Positions 33,426-41,688 of a stretch of DNA of 46,393 nt are shown piece after piece (the first letter of the stretch is position 1; the number at the start of each line of letters is the position of its first letter). The notes beneath the pieces are model-generated. The model ran no database searches and was not told the DNA's origin. It saw nothing but the letters and a program-made list of their open reading frames with translations. This DNA is from a virus. The DNA is taken from positions 1-46,393 of the IMG/VR virus record IMGVR_UViG_3300022602_000166. One strand, given 5' to 3'. The position numbers and the translations under genes were made by a program.

Positions 33426-34175
33426 TTAGGCAAGCACCTCGCCCTTGGTGCGGGTGAGAATGGTTTGCTTGACGTCTTGGTACTCGGCAAGGTCCTTGAC
33501 GGTGCCGCTCATTTTCACGGCGTCGCCACGCTCGGTGCCCCAAAGCCAATCTGCCGTACCGAACGTCTTGACTTGGTTGCCCTCGGCCGTTTCGATCACG
33601 AGAATGAGCGAGATGCCGTAGCGGGTTTCGCACGGTGTCCTCACGATGACGGTGCCTTCAACCTCAACCTTGTCGCCCACTTCAACGGCGAGGTATTGGG
33701 GAACGGGCTTGGCGGCTTGGATGGCACGGGCCTCAAGGGTCTCCTCAACGATCTTCACAACGAGTGCGTATTGAGCGTCGGAGATTTCCCACTTGCTTGC
33801 CTTGCCGATGATGTCGTCGCAAATCATTGGGAGCGAGTCAATCGCCTTGAATTCCACAAGGCGTGGGAAGCGAGCAACGTTGGCGTTCCAAACGGCGTCA
33901 CGGTCTGCGATGCGCTTGGCCTCGGAGCGAGCACGTGACTTGGCGTTGCGTGCTTCGCGTGCTTCGTGCCATGCAACGATTTGCTCGTCGGTCCACGATG
34001 CGGGAACGGACCAAAGGCGCGCGGTTGGGTCACGACGATCGCCCAAGCAACGGTAGCAAGTTCGTCCTACGGATGGGAACATTCCGGTGCCTCCGCAACG
34101 ATGGCACTTGTCGCTCAGGTTTCGGGCTGGCTTGGTGATGTTGTCGGTCTTCGGGTAAAGGTTTGCGATAGTCAT
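33426..34175 (-). CDS. Zinc-finger plus OB-like domain protein (paralog of 19591-20229)
   Basis: The 249-residue product begins with a DnaJ-type zinc finger CHRCGGTGMF and CYRCLGDRR (Cys at about 23/26 and 39/42), then a helical, Ala/Arg-rich middle (WHEAREARNAKSRARSEAK) and a C-terminal OB-like barrel: GDKVEVEGTVIVRT, ISLILVIETAEGNQ, GDAVKMSGTVKDLAEYQ, KQTILTRTKGEVL. The C-terminal 80 residues align with the protein from 19591. It overlaps the upstream small gene by four bases (ATGA) and both lie behind promoter copy A. Nucleic-acid or protein binding is plausible. Confidence 0.75.
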   Translation of the reverse strand: MTIANLYPKTDNITKPARNLSDKCHRCGGTGMFPSVGRTCYRCLGDRRDPTARLWSVPASWTDEQIVAWHEAREARNAKSRARSEAKRIADRDAVWNANVARFPRLVEFKAIDSLPMICDDIIGKASKWEISDAQYALVVKIVEETLEARAIQAAKPVPQYLAVEVGDKVEVEGTVIVRTPCETRYGISLILVIETAEGNQVKTFGTADWLWGTERGDAVKMSGTVKDLAEYQDVKQTILTRTKGEVLA

Positions 34176-34432
34176 GACGCAACCGCCACGTTGTTGTTGA
34201 GATCGAAGATGAATCGTGTTGGGTCGTATTTCCGACCCCGCGCCGCCCTACGAATCACGTCAAGGTTGTCACTACCTTTGATGATTACGATTCGGCGTGG
34301 CTTGCTGTACTTGGCCATGTCGGGGTCTGTGAACACAACCGCATCAGCGATGTGACAAAGAACAAAGCGGCTATCGCGTGTCGTGGCGAGCGTTGTGCCG
34401 TCCAATGCTGTGATGATTTTTTTAATCTTCAT
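34172..34432 (-). CDS. Small hypothetical protein, 86 aa
   Basis: I start at ATG 34432, preceded by AAGGGAGCCAAC; an in-frame ATG at 34459 sits six bases after TATAAT and could serve on a leaderless mRNA. The protein has alternating strands: IKKIITALDGTTLATT, RFVLCHIADAVVFTDP, RRIVIIKGSDNLDVIRRAAR. No family recognised. It heads a two-gene unit with the zinc/OB protein. Confidence 0.65.
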   Translation of the reverse strand: MKIKKIITALDGTTLATTRDSRFVLCHIADAVVFTDPDMAKYSKPRRIVIIKGSDNLDVIRRAARGRKYDPTRFIFDLNNNVAVAS

Positions 34433-34465
34433 GTTGGCTCCCTTGTTCGTTGTTCCCATGACTCA

Positions 34466-34495
34466 ATTATATACACCTATTTTATCCCATTACAA
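34466..34495 (-). promoter_or_regulatory. Sigma70-type promoter (copy A) behind the portal gene
   Basis: Minus-strand TTGTAA, an 18-base spacer and a perfect TATAAT. The spacer holds GGGATAAAATA. TATAAT is followed by TGAGTC then ATG. The region from 34514 to the ATG is strongly similar to copies at 20313-20257 and 20907-20851. The rest of 34496-34555 holds only this conserved block and an AT-rich gap after the portal stop. Confidence 0.78.
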
Positions 34496-34555
34496 ATACC
34501 CCTAAAAAGCCTTGGGATTATTGGGAAAACTGTATGCCGAATAGATCGGAAAAGG

Positions 34556-37438
34556 CTAGGAGCGGACCTTGGCTTGGGCTTGCTCAAGGAGCCCGTAGGT
34601 CCTTCGGAGCCGGTCAAGTTCTGGTCGTAGCATCTGCTCAACAACCATGGCGGCCTTCGTCACGTCGTCGTCGGCGTCAATCTCTTCGATTTGCTCCTCA
34701 ACGTCTTTGCCGTCCTCTTGGTCCGGTGTCGTCTTGGCGGGTTGGCTTGCGTCAAGAACGGGAAACTCATCTTCCGTTTTGTCGGCGTGTTGGACCACGA
34801 TGGTGTCGCCCGCCTTCAATGGTTCGGGCATCCTTACTTGACCGCTCGGAGTAAGGAATGCAACGTCACCATCCGATTTCTTGCCCTCGGTGGCAAGTAT
34901 TCCGTTCGTCCACGACACGGCAGGGTCACCACCCCAAGCGGCCCATGCAACGCGACCTGGCGATGGGTAGCCGTCGTCGCCGGGACTCCAACCTTTTCCT
35001 TGCTCATCAACTTCGTGACGTGCGAGGTAACTTGCCATGCGCTTGATAATTGCAAGGGATACGGGTCGGCCTGCGGCGAGGTCGCCAGCGCGCCCGCGAC
35101 CGACTGCCGTGAATCCTCCACCTGCGTGTCCGTCCTTAATCCACCCAACTGCTCGCTGTGCTTCTTCTTGTACGCCTTGTGGTGGTGTGTAAGTTTCGCC
35201 TGCCGCTTTTTTGCCTTCCGTTCCCGGTGCTCCACCTGTAGCGTCTTGGTGACGTAGATTGCAGAAGCCCTCGGGGTCGTCAACATACTGACCAGCGATT
35301 GCCACGCAAGCATCGAAGTCTCCGGGCTCGCCCCATTCGATTTGTCCGTCGGCTCCATCGTTGTACCACTCGATTAGAGCGGACGCGTCGCCGCCAGAAT
35401 CTTTTGCCAACTCATGTCGGATTGCGGTTAGTCCGCCTTCTCGACCTGCTTTGTTGAGGGCTTCCCCTCGCTCGGGTGTGAGGACCTCGAATCGGAAATT
35501 CCGCCAAGTAGCACGGTCAACGCGGGCCTTTGCGAACTTTGTGAAGGTGGCGATTTCTTTTTCGACCTCGGGTTGTCGGACGTCGTTTTTTGGCGTGACG
35601 CTTGGCGTCTTAGAATCTCCACCACCATTGGCGCTAGGGCTTCCGCCAGTAGGTCCAGGTCCAGCAGATTCATTAGCGTTGTCTGCATCTCCAGCAGTTC
35701 CTGCATTCCCTGCGGCGTCGTTGTTGTTATTTTGGCTGTCATCTGTCTGTCCTGTTGTGGATGGCTTTGGCTGTGCGCCTCCGGCCTGCGCCGCCTGCTG
35801 TTGGGCAAGTGTACCTGCCAAGAATGTTACTCCGGTTCCAACCGTGACACCGAGTTGGTCGGCTTCTGGTTCTGCCATGAGAGGGATGCCGCGCTCGGCA
35901 CGAATCTCGTTACGGGTTCGTATGCCAGCGTTGATGTCTATTTGATCGGCCTGTGCACGCGTAAGGTCGTCGTCGTCATTACCTCCGCCAGTTGCGGTAA
36001 TCGTCAACTCCGGCCCTATGCCCATGAATCGTCGCGCTAGGTCGTTGATGCAGTCAACCAAGAAGTTCTTCAAGGCTTCGGTTGCGTATGCCTCGTACTG
36101 GTCGGACTCTCCCTTTTCGTGGCCGCTCCCTAGTGACGACTTTGCTCCGATACCGAGCATGTTCGACGGGATGCCAAACTTCGCTCCGATTTGTTGGACT
36201 AGCCACTGGTCGTAGGTTGACTTGTATGCCTCGTCCACGCCCTTTAGTTGATCGGCCTTCATTCCGGGACGGAGAAGCATGAAGTTTTGGCGACGCGCCG
36301 TTTGTCCAGAAAACTGGTCGTTGTAGATTCGCTCGTAGTAGGCGAGTTGTTCTGGTGTCCATGATTCCGAGCCGTCAGTAGTAACAACCATCTTCGGCGT
36401 TACGCCATTGGAGTATTCGGCATGAAGCCACGCTTGTCGTTCCATGTAGATCGTGGCAATGTTGATACACTCTTCGACCTGGCTGTAGCCATAGATACTG
36501 TTCGGTCGTGGGCGTCGGATGTAATACGCCATTTGGTCACCCGTGTATCCGTTAGGAACCTTGCCATCTTGCTCGACGTTCTCGGCTTGGAATTCGCCAC
36601 GAGGAAAGCCGTAGAGGATTTGCTGGAAGGCAGGTGCTGGTGGACGAGGGATGAAGCCTTGGTTGTCCAAAAGAATCTTGATGGTACTGGTGTCAATCGT
36701 TGACAATGAGGTGAGTTCCCCGCCAAGGTTGTACTCGGGCGAGATAACGATTCCGTCGTAGACCAGGTGAGAGTAAATGATGTCCGTCAACCATTGGGAG
36801 AATGTGAAGCCCATCCGTTTGTCGGGGTAATCAAAGAACTGTTGCACGCGTGCGAGTTCGTCACCGTACTTTTCTCGTGCGAGTGTTGCGGCCTTGGAAG
36901 TGTTGGTTATCCCCTCTTCCGTCATGACCTGTTGAAGAATTTGCGAACTGAAGCCCCACGACCACTCCAAGCCAACGATGGCGTCTTGAACGATCTGGAT
37001 ACATCGTTGGATGATGTCTACGTCCTCGGCCAAACCCTTGAGTACCGACCACGGAACCCGACGGTCAATAAGGTTGACGTTGGCCGCAATCAGATACTCG
37101 GTGCGTCGAGCGAGGGTGCGACCGCTGGGGGTAAGTGGGTCAATCGCGTCAGGGAACAGCGGATTTGCAGGACCGAAGCCACTGTCGAACATTCCTGGGG
37201 GTCTTGGTAATGGCTGGAAGCCTTGACCTGGGCCTACTTGATTGAACGGCGAGTCTGAACTTCGGTTGAACACTGGATACGTTGCGCCAGACGACATAAC
37301 GCCACCACTGCCATTTGCCGATGCTTGTGCCAGTGCCGGTGAGATGGCCTTTTCGACCTCTTCGCCTACGCGCTTTTCAACAAGTGCTTCTATCTCTGCT
37401 TGCTTACGCTCTCGTCGTCGCCCTATCGGACCTGCCAT
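34556..37438 (-). CDS. Portal protein with long C-terminal extension, 960 aa
   Basis: Translation starts at ATG 37438 (MAGPIGRRRERKQ), preceded by AGAGG; the longer open frame overlaps the terminase nuclease gene. Residues 1-480 are a typical portal: ARRTEYLIAANVNLIDRRVP, WLTDIIYSHLVYDGIVISPE, EYNLGGELTSLSTIDTSTI, then the FGIPSNMLGIGAKSSLGSG and ESDQYEAYATEALKNFLVD stretch near 430-465. A Pro/Asn/Ala-rich linker follows. The extension contains KARVDRATWRNFRFEVL near 640, DDPEGFCNLRHQDATGG near 715, and a DGHAGGGFTAVGRGRAGDL...PSPGRVAWAAWGGD module near 760-846 known from other phage head proteins. A dodecamer channel for DNA entry is expected. Confidence 0.88.
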   Translation of the reverse strand: MAGPIGRRRERKQAEIEALVEKRVGEEVEKAISPALAQASANGSGGVMSSGATYPVFNRSSDSPFNQVGPGQGFQPLPRPPGMFDSGFGPANPLFPDAIDPLTPSGRTLARRTEYLIAANVNLIDRRVPWSVLKGLAEDVDIIQRCIQIVQDAIVGLEWSWGFSSQILQQVMTEEGITNTSKAATLAREKYGDELARVQQFFDYPDKRMGFTFSQWLTDIIYSHLVYDGIVISPEYNLGGELTSLSTIDTSTIKILLDNQGFIPRPPAPAFQQILYGFPRGEFQAENVEQDGKVPNGYTGDQMAYYIRRPRPNSIYGYSQVEECINIATIYMERQAWLHAEYSNGVTPKMVVTTDGSESWTPEQLAYYERIYNDQFSGQTARRQNFMLLRPGMKADQLKGVDEAYKSTYDQWLVQQIGAKFGIPSNMLGIGAKSSLGSGHEKGESDQYEAYATEALKNFLVDCINDLARRFMGIGPELTITATGGGNDDDDLTRAQADQIDINAGIRTRNEIRAERGIPLMAEPEADQLGVTVGTGVTFLAGTLAQQQAAQAGGAQPKPSTTGQTDDSQNNNNDAAGNAGTAGDADNANESAGPGPTGGSPSANGGGDSKTPSVTPKNDVRQPEVEKEIATFTKFAKARVDRATWRNFRFEVLTPERGEALNKAGREGGLTAIRHELAKDSGGDASALIEWYNDGADGQIEWGEPGDFDACVAIAGQYVDDPEGFCNLRHQDATGGAPGTEGKKAAGETYTPPQGVQEEAQRAVGWIKDGHAGGGFTAVGRGRAGDLAAGRPVSLAIIKRMASYLARHEVDEQGKGWSPGDDGYPSPGRVAWAAWGGDPAVSWTNGILATEGKKSDGDVAFLTPSGQVRMPEPLKAGDTIVVQHADKTEDEFPVLDASQPAKTTPDQEDGKDVEEQIEEIDADDDVTKAAMVVEQMLRPELDRLRRTYGLLEQAQAKVRS

Positions 37439-37448
37439 TGAAAACCTC

Positions 37449-38249
37449 TCATCGCCTATTGAACGGTGTCCACTGTTGCGGACCAAACTGTTTGATTGCG
37501 TCAACAACCGCCTGGTTCCGATCATAGGTCATGCCACCGACTTGCGTTCCCGATGTTAAAGTGAATGCTTCGGGTTCTAGCAATTCCGGTTCTGAAGCCT
37601 CTGGAACCTCTAACTCCGCACCACACTTGGAACACCGCAAACGACCACGTTCATTGAGTTGGCCGCAAGTGCATTCGATTGCCATTGACTCTATCCACTC
37701 TTTGCCGCCAGAGAACTTGGTCAAGCCGAGTTCACTGAGTCCCCAAACCAGTGCATCCAACCTGTCTGGGCTCTCTCCGCTATCCGTTGTCCATGTTGTG
37801 AGTTGATCTTCGAGGATTGGGAAAGAACCGCAGTGGTGGATTCTTCCCTGTTCGTACAGCGCCGCTACCGGCTCGGCACGCGTGCGCTTTCCCTGTCTTG
37901 CGTGAACCCTCTTGAACGGCGCTCCTGGGAAAACTGACCGAACAACCGTTTCGACCATCTCGCCGCCTTGGTTCCCTTCCGCAACGATTCGGTCGGCTTT
38001 CCATTTGTGGAATGCGTCGGCAATAACGTGAGCCCATCCGTCTGGGGTGTACTTGCCCGACAAGTCATCGAGTACAAAGCCGTGCTTTTTGCAGTTGGCA
38101 ACCGTGCAAAGAATTCCCGAGTTCTCCACTTCGTAGTGTGGTCCCTCGGCTACCACAATGATTCCTGTTTCGTCGGAGTCGTCGCCAGATGTTGTTGCTG
38201 GGTCAACAGCCACGATAATCCGTCGCATATTTTTCAGGCTGATGGTCAT
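37449..38249 (-). CDS. Large terminase nuclease domain, separate gene
   Basis: This 266-residue protein is the RNase-H-like nuclease half of a large terminase: RRIIVAVDPATTSGDDSDETG with Asp16, RIVAEGNQGGEMVETVV with Glu91, and ESPDRLDALVWGLSEL with Asp162/Asp165. C-terminal to it is a zinc-ribbon (CTCGQLNE and RCSKCG, Cys 193/195/206/209) and a tail. In one-piece terminases the ATPase part runs straight into VAVDPA. It begins with an ATGA overlap with the small gene 38246-38497 and is followed by the portal gene. It should cut the concatemer during packaging together with the ATPase gene product. Confidence 0.88.
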   Translation of the reverse strand: MTISLKNMRRIIVAVDPATTSGDDSDETGIIVVAEGPHYEVENSGILCTVANCKKHGFVLDDLSGKYTPDGWAHVIADAFHKWKADRIVAEGNQGGEMVETVVRSVFPGAPFKRVHARQGKRTRAEPVAALYEQGRIHHCGSFPILEDQLTTWTTDSGESPDRLDALVWGLSELGLTKFSGGKEWIESMAIECTCGQLNERGRLRCSKCGAELEVPEASEPELLEPEAFTLTSGTQVGGMTYDRNQAVVDAIKQFGPQQWTPFNRR

Positions 38250-38497
38250 AGGGAATCTTCCAAACCTACCAGCGTGACCTCATGCTGGGTTTCAATCCAA
38301 ACCCTCGCGCCGCAACTTAACGGCTTATCTGGTTGATACACAACGCGAGCCAACTCCTCGCCGTTATCAGATTTGATAACAACCTCGTGAGCGTAGCGAT
38401 TTTCCTTGTACGTCTTGACGGTTAGCACTGGCTCGGTCGTTCCCTCTTTGGCGTTCCGTCGGATGACGTGCTGGTTAACGTGAATGATGGTCTTCAT
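38246..38497 (-). CDS. Small protein gene lodged between the two terminase halves, 83 aa
   Basis: The ATG at 38497 follows GGAAAAGGGCA. The product starts MKTIIHVNQHVIRRNAKEG, continues VLTVKTYKENRYAHEVVI and ends SCGARVWIETQHEVTLVG. It looks like a small conserved phage protein; I recall relatives in actinobacteriophages near head genes but cannot assign a function. It is not a homing nuclease (no HNH or LAGLIDADG motif). It separates the ATPase gene (76 bases upstream) from the nuclease gene (ATGA overlap). Confidence 0.75.
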   Translation of the reverse strand: MKTIIHVNQHVIRRNAKEGTTEPVLTVKTYKENRYAHEVVIKSDNGEELARVVYQPDKPLSCGARVWIETQHEVTLVGLEDSL

Positions 38498-38573
38498 TGC
38501 CCTTTTCCAATCATACGAATCAAGAGACAAGGTGTTTCCTGCGTGCATGTGAATGCCTCGGACGCGCCCACGA

Positions 38574-39464
38574 TCAGTCTATTTCCAGATCAACTCGAAG
38601 GTCGTCAATGTTTTCTAAAGTCCACAACGCTCCGTCTACATCGGTCAGCATTTCACCCATCAACTCCTGGCGACCAATGCGTGTGCCCTCGTAGGTTGAG
38701 ATGACTTGCTCACGGAATGAGCCCGCCAAGTTCTTGAGGTTGGAGTATGTGCTGTCGGTTGTGATGGCGGTTGACTTCCGGTCCATGATTTCTCGGATAA
38801 GCCGCACGCGCTTTGGCGTTGTGGTTACGAAGCACTGAGGATTCTCACCTAGACGGAGGCCAAGCATCAAGTTGTTCCATGAGGTGTCTAGTACGTCGCC
38901 CTTCCTTGCGTCGAACCATGCCGCCGTTTCATCACACCAAGCCGCGTCATGTTGTGGCCCTCGCAACTGCGATGGCGCTGCCGCCGAGTAAGTGAATGCT
39001 TGCGCCCCATTCGGCCAGATGAGCCGACGCTTCGTTGGTTCGTGTATCGGTCGCTCGTGAGGGTCACTGACTGCCATAATCCCCGAGTCTCCATAGATCA
39101 TGACGTCACGGGCATCGGCTGGGGTTCTTGCGATTAGCGCGATGCGCTTCTTCCCCTGGTTCCACACCTGGTCGAGCACCCACTCTGCTCCGGCTCTTGT
39201 TTTGCCCGTACCTCTTCCCCCCGAGAAAAGCCAGACCAGCCAATCGCCTTTCGGGGAACGTTGTGATGGGCGTGCGTGCCGACAGGCGAAGGTGTGTGGG
39301 CCTTCCATCGGGTGAATGCACCAGTGGAAACCTTCGTGCGGTTCTCCGTCGCACTCATCATTCGGACACCACCACCGCCTCGATAGCGTCGGGGTCTCCA
39401 ACTGAGAGACCACCGATTCTAAGAGCGGCGACAAAGTAGTTTCGGAATTCATCAACTCGGTCAT
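38574..39464 (-). CDS. Large terminase ATPase domain, separate gene
   Basis: The 296-residue protein is the packaging motor half of a large terminase. An N-terminal Cys/His region, residues 31-65 (WWCPNDECDGEPHEGFHWC), may bind zinc. Walker A is SGGRGTGKT at 81-89, Walker B AAWCDE at 174-179 and the coupling motif CFVTTTPKRVRLI near 212. It ends at the linker (GALWTLENIDD) where one-piece enzymes continue into the nuclease. Its start overlaps the small terminase gene by 107 bases, which is unusually long; no later start keeps the Cys region and has a better ribosome site. Confidence 0.9.
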   Translation of the reverse strand: MTELMNSETTLSPLLESVVSQLETPTLSRRWWCPNDECDGEPHEGFHWCIHPMEGPHTFACRHARPSQRSPKGDWLVWLFSGGRGTGKTRAGAEWVLDQVWNQGKKRIALIARTPADARDVMIYGDSGIMAVSDPHERPIHEPTKRRLIWPNGAQAFTYSAAAPSQLRGPQHDAAWCDETAAWFDARKGDVLDTSWNNLMLGLRLGENPQCFVTTTPKRVRLIREIMDRKSTAITTDSTYSNLKNLAGSFREQVISTYEGTRIGRQELMGEMLTDVDGALWTLENIDDLRVDLEID

Positions 39465-39984
39465 TTAATCCCATCGCCTCTAGTGCTTCAGTTTGTGCCT
39501 CAATCATCCGGGCTGTGTCGCTTTGTATATCATAGACAACCATTTCGCCACGAGTGAGTGTTGGAGCGTTCAGTCCGAGGAGTCGAGCGCGAGCCGCCTG
39601 TGCTTTCAGGATCTTGTCAACTGCCTCCATGCGAACACCCTCGTCGATGACGACTTCACCTTTGTCGTCCTTGACTATTCTGCCGGACGCTGAGACCCGA
39701 GGCTGTGGATTCTGAATCACGCTCTGAAGGTAACGCTCGGCGTTGTCAATCTTCTCTAGTTCAATCTTCCTAACCTGTTCTGCTCCCTCCGTCGGGATCT
39801 CCGCAACTGCTCGGGTCACCATTTTGTGCGCTGTGCTCACTGCCACGTCAAAGCGATCAGCGATCATCTGGTAGGTGTAGCCAAGTGAACGCAGGTCAGC
39901 CGCTCTCCTGTCGTCGGCAATCTTGTCCGGTGTACGAACGAACTTTCCGGTGGTGGCGTGTTGGACTGATTTTTCGACGGTCAT
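39358..39984 (-). CDS. Small terminase subunit candidate (HTH DNA-binding)
   Basis: From ATG 39984 the 208-residue protein has a helix-turn-helix of the resolvase/sigma type near residues 18-60: KIADDRRAADLRSLGYTYQ, MIADRFDVAVSTAHKMVTRA. A long helical linker (RKIELEKIDNAERYLQSVI) and a second helix (AVDKILKAQAARARLLGL) follow, as in small terminases that recognise the packaging site and oligomerise. It directly precedes the ATPase gene. The longer open frame to 40236 overlaps the methyltransferase gene and is rejected. Confidence 0.78.
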   Translation of the reverse strand: MTVEKSVQHATTGKFVRTPDKIADDRRAADLRSLGYTYQMIADRFDVAVSTAHKMVTRAVAEIPTEGAEQVRKIELEKIDNAERYLQSVIQNPQPRVSASGRIVKDDKGEVVIDEGVRMEAVDKILKAQAARARLLGLNAPTLTRGEMVVYDIQSDTARMIEAQTEALEAMGLNDRVDEFRNYFVAALRIGGLSVGDPDAIEAVVVSE

Positions 39985-40000
39985 AGTGCTTTCTACGGTA

Positions 40001-41263
40001 CTACTCGTTGAGGAACGAAACTTCTTCGCCAGTTGCTTCGTGTATTGGAGCGATGCCGGTGACACCCTGGAAACGGTTGCAGATGACGTCACAGTAGGCA
40101 GGGTCAAGTTCAATCGCCGCCGCTTTGCGTCGCAGTTCTTCACAAGCGATGACAATGGTTCCCGATCCAGCAAAAGTGTCCAAAACAATGTCGCCGCTAA
40201 CGCTGGAGTTTTTGATTGCCCTGGCCCACAGTTCAACAGGTTTCATCGTTGGGTGAAGTTTTGATGCGTGGGGTTTGTTGATGCTCCAAACACTTGTTTC
40301 GTTGTTTTCGCCGTAAAACTTGTGAGATCCTTTCACCCACCCATAAATAATCGGTTCGTGTTGGTAGTTGTAATCCGAGCGGCCCAAGACAAAGTTGTTT
40401 TTAGCCCAGATCAGCATGTGCCGTAAGGGGAAACCGTTATCGGCAAGGCTTTGGAGAAGAAGGACGAGGAGATCGCCGCCCTGCGGCCCAGTGACGTAAT
40501 AGCACGCTCCTTTGCTCAAACTTGGAAGAACCGCCTGCCAAGTTTTTTGCCACAAGTCCGCCACCTCGTTTGGCGTTAGATGATCGTTCCTGATGGGAGT
40601 TTGAACACGATTACCCTTGTCCATTGAGTTTAGAAACTGATTTTTGTCAGCGTAAGAAACGCCATACGGCGGATCGGTGATGAACAGTTGTGCCGATTTG
40701 CCATTCAACACTCGTTTGATAACTTCCTGGTCGGTAGCATCTCCACAGATCAAACGATGTGGGCCAAGTAGCCAAACGTCTCCAGGCTTTGTCACGGGGT
40801 CAAGCGGTGGTTCGATCTCTCCAGGTTCTTTGACCTCAGCCATCGGCTCCGGCTTGAACTCGGCAATCAAGTCGTCCAAGTCGTCGCCAGTGAAGCCAGT
40901 TCCCGTAAGACCAAACTCACTATGAATCAAAGACTCAAGCAGGTCGGTCAGGATTGCTGGATCGTTCTGTGCTTTGTTTGCGGTCTCGTTGTCGGCCAAC
41001 ATGATGCGAAGCGCCTGATCGTCGTCGATGTCGTGAATGATGACGTCGATCTCCGTGAGTCCGTCAATCTTGCAGGCCTGAACCGTGTGATTACCGGCGA
41101 TGATGTTCATGGTGGACTTCTGAACCAAGACGGGTCTGAAGTATCCGTGAGCCTCAAGTGATTCAACGATTGCCCCAACGTCTCCCTGGTTTGGATTCAA
41201 TGGGTGCTGGTTCAGGTTTCCAATCTTGACTCTAGTGAGTTCAAGTTTGCCGATTTTCTTCAT
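40001..41263 (-). CDS. ParB-like domain fused to DNA methyltransferase
   Basis: Start is ATG 41263, giving an ATGA overlap with the upstream ParB gene and a strong AGGAGA site. Residues 1-95 are ParB/Srx-like (MKKIGKLELTRVKIGNLNQH, AGNHTVQACKIDG). Residues 155-420 are an amino-methyltransferase: HRLICGDATDQE near 170, catalytic DPPY at 197-200, and the SAM motif DTFAGSGT at 362-369 with IELDPAYCDV beyond. DPPY suits adenine-N6 or cytosine-N4 methylation. ParB-methylase fusions are frequent in phages. It probably protects phage DNA against restriction or marks it; target site unknown. Confidence 0.87.
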   Translation of the reverse strand: MKKIGKLELTRVKIGNLNQHPLNPNQGDVGAIVESLEAHGYFRPVLVQKSTMNIIAGNHTVQACKIDGLTEIDVIIHDIDDDQALRIMLADNETANKAQNDPAILTDLLESLIHSEFGLTGTGFTGDDLDDLIAEFKPEPMAEVKEPGEIEPPLDPVTKPGDVWLLGPHRLICGDATDQEVIKRVLNGKSAQLFITDPPYGVSYADKNQFLNSMDKGNRVQTPIRNDHLTPNEVADLWQKTWQAVLPSLSKGACYYVTGPQGGDLLVLLLQSLADNGFPLRHMLIWAKNNFVLGRSDYNYQHEPIIYGWVKGSHKFYGENNETSVWSINKPHASKLHPTMKPVELWARAIKNSSVSGDIVLDTFAGSGTIVIACEELRRKAAAIELDPAYCDVICNRFQGVTGIAPIHEATGEEVSFLNE

Positions 41264-41688
41264 GTTGTCTCCTCTGATAGTTCCTGGATCATGACCCAGT
41301 GCCAATCGTGGCCTTCGGCTATGGAGTGCTCCGAGATAAAGTTGCGCGCCGGACCTGGACCCTTTGATTTTGTGTCGCCCAGATCGTCAAGGGTCTCGTA
41401 GTCGCGTTGGTAGATCGGGTCCAAGATCATGCGCAACGCTTCTTCGTCCGTACAATCCCGCAAGATGACGTCAATCTCCTCAAAGCCCTCAATCTCAGTC
41501 GCTTGTACCGTGTGGTTTCCTGCGATGATGCGCATGGTGGACTTTTGGACAAGCACGGGTTTCATGTAGCCATGTGATTCCAATGACTCAACGATGATTC
41601 CGATGTCGCCTTGGTTGGGGTTGTTCGGGTGCTGTCTAAGGTCTCGGACTTTCACACGCGTTAATTCAAGCGCTCCAACTTTTTTCAT
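41260..41688 (-). CDS. Free-standing ParB-like domain protein, paralog of the fusion's N-terminus
   Basis: Residues 1-90 align with the ParB part of the downstream fusion at about two-thirds identity by eye (LELTRVKVRDLRQHPNNPNQ; AGNHTVQATEIEG). The C-terminal 50 residues are unrelated (RDYETLDDLGDTKSKGPGPA) and carry no methylase motifs. It looks like a tandem duplicate that lost or never had the catalytic domain. ParB-like folds may act as CTPases or nucleases or just bind DNA. It is joined to both neighbours by ATGA overlaps. Confidence 0.82.
   Translation of the reverse strand: MKKVGALELTRVKVRDLRQHPNNPNQGDIGIIVESLESHGYMKPVLVQKSTMRIIAGNHTVQATEIEGFEEIDVILRDCTDEEALRMILDPIYQRDYETLDDLGDTKSKGPGPARNFISEHSIAEGHDWHWVMIQELSEETT

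Noticed and set aside
38246-38497. A group I intron or homing gene explaining the split terminase
   Set aside because: The intervening gene has no HNH, GIY-YIG or LAGLIDADG motif, and the two terminase parts have separate starts and ribosome sites.
39358-40236. A 292-codon form of the small terminase
   Set aside because: The first 84 codons overlap the methylase C-terminus. The ATG at 39984 comes after the methylase stop and starts right before the HTH region.
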